A DNA stretch of 40,812 bases from Acanthamoeba sp. SK_2022b (lineage: Eukaryota; Discosea; Longamoebia; Acanthamoebidae): NCBI GenBank assembly GCA_027943245.1, contig JANDJZ010000381.1:1-40812 (forward strand). The letters run 5' to 3'. Positions 34,391 to 40,812 of the stretch are shown piece after piece. Under the pieces are notes generated by a model. It worked only from the letters and a program-made list of their open reading frames with translations, ran no database searches and was not told where the DNA came from. Made by a program: the position numbers and the translations under genes. Numbering within the stretch: position 1 is the stretch's first letter; each line of letters begins with the position of its first letter.

Positions 34391-34711
34391 CTCGATGGCC
34401 AGGCCCAGCAGCGAGTAGATGAGCGCGCCCAGCATGGCCGCCCAGAAGCCCGCGACATGAAAGCCGCTGAGCAGGCCCGAGGCTGCCCAGAACATCAGTC
34501 CATTGACCACGAAGAGAAACAGCCCGACCGTCACGATGGTCACGGGCAGCGTCAGCACCACGAGGATGGGCCGCAGCACCGCGTTGAGCAGGCCGATGAC
34601 CAGCGCCGCGATCATGGCCGAGCTGAAGCTGTTGACCTGCACGCCACCATAGAGATAGGCCACGACCAGCAGGGCACCGGCGCTGAGCAGCCATTTGATC
34701 AGGATTTTCAT
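34364..34711 (-). CDS. Small four-helix membrane protein (PF04020, YvlD-like)
   Basis: The 115-residue protein is almost entirely hydrophobic with four segments (about 7-22, 31-50, 57-77, 84-108). MIAALVIGLLNAVLRPILVVLTLPVTIVTVGLFLFVVNGLMFWAAS is typical of the family called 'phage holin superfamily IV' in databases. The name is historical; these are cellular proteins, and no phage gene is nearby. The function is unknown. It overlaps the end of the BepA-like gene on the opposite strand. Confidence 0.85.
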   Translation of the reverse strand: MKILIKWLLSAGALLVVAYLYGGVQVNSFSSAMIAALVIGLLNAVLRPILVVLTLPVTIVTVGLFLFVVNGLMFWAASGLLSGFHVAGFWAAMLGALIYSLLGLAIESLLARLFP

Positions 34712-34785
34712 GCGGGCAGCATAGCAGCAGCCGGCAGATCCGGGTTGAGGCGGCGCACTGGGAACCGTGGACCGGAGAACTCCAT

Positions 34786-34817
34786 GAAAAACGGCATCCC
34801 GTTTTCCGGGATGCCGT
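34786..34817 (-). terminator. Rho-independent terminator of the 152-aa gene
   Basis: ACGGCATCCCG (34791-34801) pairs with CGGGATGCCGT (34807-34817). On the minus strand the stem is followed by TTTTT (34786-34790), so it terminates the gene ending at 34864. Confidence 0.9.
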
Positions 34818-34863
34818 CCTGACAGTGATCGCCTGACCAGAGCAGCCAGGCAGATGCCAGCCT

Positions 34864-35322
34864 TTAGACCATCGCTTCCTCGAACACCAGGCCCATCAGC
34901 GCGCCGATGGCCGCCAGCGTTCCCGGAAGATTCCAGCGCCGGCCCAGCGGGGCTACAGGCGCCACGGCTGGGGCCGTGGCTTCCTGCTTGGGGCGGCGCG
35001 CATCGACGATCTGGGCCGCGCCATGCTCCTGCTGGAGCTGGGCCACCAGTTCGGCCAGCGGCCCCTTGGCCAGCACCGGCGTGATTCGGCCTGCACTGTC
35101 ACCGAACACCGGCAGCAACTGGGCAAACAGCTTGTCGGCCCACTTGCCGCGCCAGCTTTCGCGTGCGCTGTGGCTCACCCATTTGCTGACACGGTGGGTT
35201 ATGCGCGGTGCGCAGGCCACCAGCAACCAGTGCGAGGACTGGGCCTGCGGCGAGGCGGCCAGGGCCTGGACCAGAGGCAGAGCGTAGGAAGCGTCATCCA
35301 CGTAGACGATGATGGGGTTCAA
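34864..35322 (-). CDS. Conserved-looking protein of unknown function
   Basis: A TTG start with AAGGAC seven bases upstream gives 152 residues beginning with a beta-strand IIVYVDDASYALPLVQAL, then HWLLVACAPRITHRVSKWVS. An alternating strand-helix pattern and a single hydrophobic C-terminal helix (TLAAIGALMGLVFEEAMV) are visible. The opening resembles a universal-stress-like or Rossmann-type alpha/beta fold, but I do not recognise the family. The frame is open upstream to 35427 without a better start. A strong terminator follows. Confidence 0.65.
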   Translation of the reverse strand: MNPIIVYVDDASYALPLVQALAASPQAQSSHWLLVACAPRITHRVSKWVSHSARESWRGKWADKLFAQLLPVFGDSAGRITPVLAKGPLAELVAQLQQEHGAAQIVDARRPKQEATAPAVAPVAPLGRRWNLPGTLAAIGALMGLVFEEAMV

Positions 35323-35456
35323 AGCAAGTCCTTGTCGAACTGGGTTTGCGGGGTGGGACAGGCGGGCGGTCAAAGCCGCCCTTGCACTGGATTGTCGCGA
35401 ATCGGCGCGGGAGGCCAGACAGGCCAACCCGGCGCCAACCTCAACTTTTCAGGAAA

Positions 35457-36197
35457 TCAAGCTCCGTGGGCATCCGCCTTGGGAGCAGGACGGCGCGAAG
35501 CGATGTACTTGCCCAGTGCCAGCACCAGCAGGGCTCCGAACACGCTGGCACCGTACTTGAGCATGTCGGTCTGGGGCAGCTTGACCATCCAGTCCCACTT
35601 CTCCGTATTGGCGAAGACGGGATCGGTGACCAGCATGCCGCCGGCAATCCAGCCCAGCAGCATGCCGCCGGCCACGATGATGATGGGGAAGCGCTCCATC
35701 AGCTTGATCACGAGCTGCGAGCCCCAGACGATGATGGGGATGGAGATCAACAGACCCAGCACGACCAGCAGCAGCTGGTGCTCGCCCGAGCTCTGTGCGG
35801 CGCCGGCGATGGCGATCACGTTGTCCACGCTCATCACCAGGTCGGCGACGATGATGGTCTTGATGGCCGCCAGCAGCTTGTCGCTGCCCTGGATGTTGTC
35901 ATGGCCATCTTCATCAGGCGCAATCAGCTTGATACCGATCCACACCAGCAGCAGTGCGCCGACAAACTTCAGGAAGGGCAGCGCCAGCAGCGTCATCGCG
36001 AAGGCGATCAGGATGACGCGCAGGATGATGGCGCCAGCCGTGCCCCAGATGATGCCCTTCTTGCGCTGCGCGGGCGGCAGCTTGCGGCAGGCCAGCGCGA
36101 TCACGACCGCGTTGTCCCCGCCCAGCAGGATGTCGATGATGATGATTTGGCCCAGGGCCACCCAGAACGGGGCGTGAGTCAGAAAGTCCAAGTCCAT
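35457..36197 (-). CDS. TerC-family integral membrane protein (copy 2, riboswitch-controlled)
   Basis: The 246-residue protein has the same layout as copy 1: GQIIIIDILLGGDNAVVIALACRKLPPAQRKKG and ADLVMSVDNVIAIAGAA give the two Asp/Asn motifs, with about seven hydrophobic segments. GAGGACC precedes the ATG at 36197. A yybP-ykoY riboswitch about 155 bp upstream makes a manganese-homeostasis role likely: in known cases Mn2+ turns on such TerC/Alx exporters. It is not in an operon with its downstream neighbour (134-bp gap). Confidence 0.93.
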   Translation of the reverse strand: MDLDFLTHAPFWVALGQIIIIDILLGGDNAVVIALACRKLPPAQRKKGIIWGTAGAIILRVILIAFAMTLLALPFLKFVGALLLVWIGIKLIAPDEDGHDNIQGSDKLLAAIKTIIVADLVMSVDNVIAIAGAAQSSGEHQLLLVVLGLLISIPIIVWGSQLVIKLMERFPIIIVAGGMLLGWIAGGMLVTDPVFANTEKWDWMVKLPQTDMLKYGASVFGALLVLALGKYIASRRPAPKADAHGA

Positions 36198-36705
36198 AAG
36201 GTCCTCGCTGTTGAGTACGGCCGGCGGGAACTCCTCCCTCCTGGAGAAACACCCACCAGCACAGAAAGACCGATGCGACGACACAGCGCCTACCCGGGCA
36301 AGGACATGCCTGGCTCAGGGGAGAACACCTTGATCGACCGTCATCAGGTCCATCAAAGGTCTTGCTCGGCTGCGGTATGCACCGCAGCCCGGAAGGCCGG
36401 AAGCTTGCGCTTCGTATTGACGACCATTCCGATGCCGGCGCGGTGGCTTTGCAACCACCCCTGCCGGCAGAGAGCTACTCCCCTTCGAACCTGCGGATTG
36501 CAACACAAAGCCGCTGCGGCACGCAAGTGAAAAAACCCTTCAATTCCACGGAAAGCACAAGCAACACATCCCGCACTCCTTTTATACATCTGCCCCCAAC
36601 GCTTCACTATTCATAGCAACCCTGAAGCTGATGGAGTGTTGCAGCAGTGCCCGGCCGAGGACTGGCATGCGCCTTATCATCGCTGTCCCTTCCCCTTGCC
36701 CGTCC
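36198..36705. other. Divergent spacer terC copy 2 / DUF3717 gene
   Basis: Of this 508-bp gap, 36353-36490 is the riboswitch. The rest holds the promoter of the riboswitch transcript (minus strand, right of 36490) and of the DUF3717 gene (plus). No promoter boxes are clear enough to call. No gene is supported here. Confidence 0.6.
36353..36490 (-). ncRNA. yybP-ykoY manganese riboswitch
   Basis: Read on the minus strand, the aptamer opens with AAGGGGAGTAGC (conserved L1 segment). It continues with a stem TGCCGGC / GCCGGCA that encloses GGTGG / CCACC, the conserved GTCGTCAATACG, a hairpin GGCTGCGG-TGCATA-CCGCAGCC (L3 side) and the closing GAGCAAGACCTTTG. The P1 arms TCGAAGG and CCTTTGA pair at the base. 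This fits the family consensus closely. It controls the TerC-family gene starting at 36197. In the 155 bases between them I see no clear terminator; SD occlusion is a possible switch. Confidence 0.92.
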
Positions 36706-37137
36706 ATGACCGCACTGCACATCACCGATATCGAAGCCGCCATCAACTACTGGCGAGAGCGCCACCCGTCCCCGGACGGCGTGCTGCTGCAGCCCGAAGT
36801 ACGGGCCCTGGCCGAGGTGTACGCGCTGATGATCTTCTGGCATGAGACCGAAGTGCAGGTTGAGGGCTTTCCCTCGCACGCCATGGCAGCCTGGCTGGCC
36901 TGGTACGACACCACCCCCGATACGCCCTGCATCGCCATCTGCTCCACCAGCCAGGGCGACGAGAAATGCAAGGGTTGTGGCCGCAGCTTCGACGAAGTGC
37001 AGATGTGGACCGCCATGGAGCCACCACAGAAGCGCGCCGTATGGCGCAGGATCACGACAGAAGGCGACTCCTGGCGCTTTACCCGCTATGCAGAGCGTGC
37101 GGCCGAGCGTGCGGACATATCGCGCAAACCCGGCTGA
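36706..37137 (+). CDS. DUF3717-DUF1289 two-domain protein
   Basis: The 143-residue product begins MTALHITDIEAAINYWRERHPSPDGVL, a DUF3717-type segment of about 65 residues common in Burkholderiales. It continues with a DUF1289 unit: PCIAICSTSQGDEKCKGCGRSFDEVQMWTAM and QKRAVWRRI, with four cysteines (C-x3-C-x7-C-x2-C) that may bind zinc or an iron-sulphur cluster. Neither domain has a firmly known function. The ATG at 36706 is chosen because the DUF3717 pattern starts there; ATG at 36667 is possible. Confidence 0.8.
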   Translation: MTALHITDIEAAINYWRERHPSPDGVLLQPEVRALAEVYALMIFWHETEVQVEGFPSHAMAAWLAWYDTTPDTPCIAICSTSQGDEKCKGCGRSFDEVQMWTAMEPPQKRAVWRRITTEGDSWRFTRYAERAAERADISRKPG

Positions 37138-37514
37138 TTGCCGTATATCGCACCGAACCAGTGCGATGTTGCAGGCGGCCTAACATCAGCCCCCATGCTG
37201 CAGACCGCCGCTTCCAGCCACCGCCGCCCCCGCCCCTGCACGCGCCTCACGGCAAGTGATGCGGGGAGCACGCGCGTGCCGGCCGGCAAGGCCTGGCCTG
37301 CCACGGCCGCTCGCCTGCGCGAGCGCGATGCAGCGCGGCTGAACATCGGCCCCAGACAGGCCGCACGGTCTTGATGCGCTGCCCTGCGCGGAACCGGGCA
37401 GCGTCGCTTCACTGAATCCGCTCTTCTTGCGCCGCCTTCACCTTGAAACTGAAGGCGGTTGGGTTTTCACGCGTCTGCCGGGCCACAAGGCCTGCCGACA
37501 AAGCGAGCTTTGCC
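37138..37514. other. Gap between the DUF1289 and GNAT-like genes
   Basis: This 377-bp gap is GC-rich. It contains the hairpin at 37432-37458 but no supported gene. An open frame starting at 37138 directly abuts the preceding stop and is proline/arginine-rich without any domain, so it is not called. Confidence 0.5.
37432..37467 (+). terminator. Hairpin with weak T-run
   Basis: CCGCCTTCA (37432-37440) pairs with TGAAGGCGG (37450-37458), followed by TTGGGTTTT. It could be a weak terminator in the leader of the downstream gene. Confidence 0.5.
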
Positions 37515-38204
37515 GTGACCTGTCTAGCCTTTGCCCCAGCCGGGCCCTCGTTTTCCACCCTCTGGCGCCATCTGCGTGATGCCGTGGCGCATCGCGCCTC
37601 GGCCCGCTTGCGGCCGCACCACGTCACCGAACTGCGCATCGACGTGATGCAGCCACTGGTGGAGGGCGAGCTCGAAGCCATTCATGAGCGCCTGTACCAG
37701 CCCGGCAACAAGCTGCACGGCCTGGAGCGACGTCCGCTTCACGATCCGCAGTTCCAGCTGCACTGGCGGGAGGCCGACGGCGAATGGTTTGCCTACGTGG
37801 AGGATATGGAGCGGCGCTGCCTGGCCGGCTACACGGTGTTCAATCGCCTGGTCGAAGTGGACAAGCGCACCGACCGCCGCGTGCGCTCGCCCCATTCGCG
37901 CTTTGCGCCGGACTACCAGCGGCGCGGCATCGCCAGCGCCGTCTACCGCAGCGTGCTCGATACGGGCACCTGCCTCGTCAGCGGCGCACGCCAGTCGCCG
38001 GGTGCCCACGGCCTGTGGAACCATCTGGCGCGCAGCTATGACGGCCGCTATGTGGGCATCACGGAGAGCAAGTCGCTGATCCATCTGGGCTGCAATGTGC
38101 CCGACGATGTCATGGACCGGCTGTCCACTCGCCGCATGCTGCTGGGCGCGGGCTGGACGGTGGAGTCCTTCGCCCAGGCCGTCCGGATGCAGTTGCCTGC
38201 CTGA
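37515..38204 (+). CDS. GNAT-like N-acetyltransferase-related protein
   Basis: The 229-residue product (GTG start; a TTG at 37443 in the same frame lies in a hairpin) has FNRLVEVDKRTDRRVRSPHSRFAPDYQRRGIASAVYRSVLDTG. There the segment QRRGIASAVY resembles the acetyl-CoA pyrophosphate loop of GNAT motif A. HGLWNHLARSYDGRYVGI is a further distinctive segment. The start is uncertain since no strong ribosome binding site is seen. Substrate unknown. It converges with yaeQ, 29 bp apart. Confidence 0.55.
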   Translation: MTCLAFAPAGPSFSTLWRHLRDAVAHRASARLRPHHVTELRIDVMQPLVEGELEAIHERLYQPGNKLHGLERRPLHDPQFQLHWREADGEWFAYVEDMERRCLAGYTVFNRLVEVDKRTDRRVRSPHSRFAPDYQRRGIASAVYRSVLDTGTCLVSGARQSPGAHGLWNHLARSYDGRYVGITESKSLIHLGCNVPDDVMDRLSTRRMLLGAGWTVESFAQAVRMQLPA

Positions 38205-38233
38205 GACAGTGGCTTGCTTGGGCCAGTGCCCGG

Positions 38234-38794
38234 CTACTTCCAGCGCAGCGGCTCGATGAAGACCGTGCCCAGATTGCTGCTGAGCGTCAATGCGCCTTCC
38301 TGGATGGTGGCCTGCAGTTGCATGCTGCGCTCGGCCAGCTCCGCCAGCGACTGGGAGGTTTCGGAGGGAATCCGCCAGACCTGCAGCTTGTTCAGTCGTG
38401 CCAGCTTGCCTTCCAGGCCTTTCCACCAGACTTCCGCCGCATGGTGGAAGGCGTAGAGCACTACGGCATCGGACTTGTTGCATGCCTTGGCGATGGGCTT
38501 TTCCTCGGGCTGGCCGACCTCGATCCACAGGCGCTTGGCTCCCGTGAAGTCGGTCAGCGAGACATCGGGATCCTCGGGATCGGACAGGCCCGCGCCAAAG
38601 GCCAGCGTGCCGTCGCCGTTGCACATGTCGCTGAGCTGGTGGGCATTGAGGGCCAGGGCCACAAGGCGCACCATCATGCGCTCGTCCGTTTCGCTGGGAT
38701 GGCGAGCCAGGGTCAGCGCATGGTCGGCGTAGTAGCCGTGGTCAATGTCGGCGATGGACAGGTTCGCCTTGAAGATGGTGGATTTGAGGGCCAT
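38234..38794 (-). CDS. yaeQ: YaeQ family protein
   Basis: The 186-residue protein matches the YaeQ family: MALKSTIFKANLSIADID, LTLARHPSETDERMMVRLVALAL, AKRLWIEVGQPEEKPIAKACNKSDAVVLYAF, WWKGLEGKLARLNKLQVWRI and the ending MQLQATIQEGALTLS. YaeQ is a small PD-(D/E)XK-like fold protein of unclear function, reported to rescue transcription antitermination defects. The ATG at 38794 is the conserved start. It lies after purB on the same strand, behind a terminator. Confidence 0.95.
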   Translation of the reverse strand: MALKSTIFKANLSIADIDHGYYADHALTLARHPSETDERMMVRLVALALNAHQLSDMCNGDGTLAFGAGLSDPEDPDVSLTDFTGAKRLWIEVGQPEEKPIAKACNKSDAVVLYAFHHAAEVWWKGLEGKLARLNKLQVWRIPSETSQSLAELAERSMQLQATIQEGALTLSSNLGTVFIEPLRWK

Positions 38795-38803
38795 GAGACA
38801 GAA

Positions 38804-38853
38804 CCTATCAAAAACAAGAGCTGCCGCAGCAAGCCTGTGCTTGCATCGGCAGC
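38804..38853 (-). terminator. Rho-independent terminator of purB
   Basis: GCTGCCG (38820-38826) pairs with CGGCAGC (38847-38853), with an inner GCAAGC / GCTTGC stem. On the minus strand a TTGTTTTTG run follows. It separates purB from yaeQ. Confidence 0.85.
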
Positions 38854-38898
38854 CCTGAATGGTTGAAGCGCGCCCTTCATGGCGCGGCAAAGGATGGA

Positions 38899-40812
<1,914 letters not shown>

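Noticed and set aside
34364..34711. Prophage remnant suggested by the 'phage holin' family name
   Set aside because: The family name is historical; no other phage gene, integrase or attachment site is nearby.

Overview
The window looks like a chromosomal segment of a high-GC betaproteobacterium of the family Comamonadaceae, most likely Delftia or a close relative. This is inferred from protein character, from codon use with strong third-position G/C, from Bug-type solute-binding and TctDE genes, from the order recA-recX / sucC-sucD-terC / pilA, and from C/G-rich palindromic intergenic elements of a kind I associate with this family. No database search was possible.

Layout. 1-6533: end of a SPOR-domain-like protein, an N-formylglutamate amidohydrolase-like enzyme, a Bug-family binding protein divergent from a LysR regulator, a TctE/TctD-like two-component pair and a MarR regulator. 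6534-8466: recA with a LexA-type box, a hairpin-rich spacer, and recX. 8463-12218 (minus strand): argC, a membrane-anchored protein resembling glycoside hydrolases, and a YddG-type exporter, tightly packed. 12654-14728: sucCD. 14851-15939: an IS481-family element of 1077 bp with a 6-bp target duplication, inserted into the loop of a terminator-like hairpin just before a terC gene. 16865-18705: a PP2C phosphatase and a tandem-FHA protein.

18706-32080: a surface-structure region. A sigma-54 promoter drives pilA (type IV pilin). After pilA's terminator comes a polytopic GT-C-like protein translationally coupled to a DPM1-like GT2 enzyme, which reads as a lipid-linked-sugar pilin (or surface) glycosylation pair. 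Then follows a visibly AT-richer operon (flippase, methyltransferase, HAD-family COG5610-like protein, UDP-galactopyranose mutase, GT4). It faces a minus-strand group (methyltransferase, UDP-sugar dehydrogenase, GT4). This region carries several 8-base homopolymer runs.

32139-40812: housekeeping genes return: moaC, a BepA-like M48 protease, a small four-helix membrane protein, an unrecognised 152-aa protein, a second terC preceded by a clear yybP-ykoY (manganese) riboswitch, a DUF3717-DUF1289 protein, a GNAT-like protein, yaeQ, purB and the start of a glutathione S-transferase.

The most noteworthy items are the pilA-linked GT-C/GT2 pair, the IS481 copy that splits a hairpin and takes its transposase stop codon from the target duplication, the contrast between riboswitch-controlled and IS-disrupted terC paralogues, and the unrecognised protein between argC and yddG. 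No tRNA, rRNA, CRISPR array or prophage was seen.
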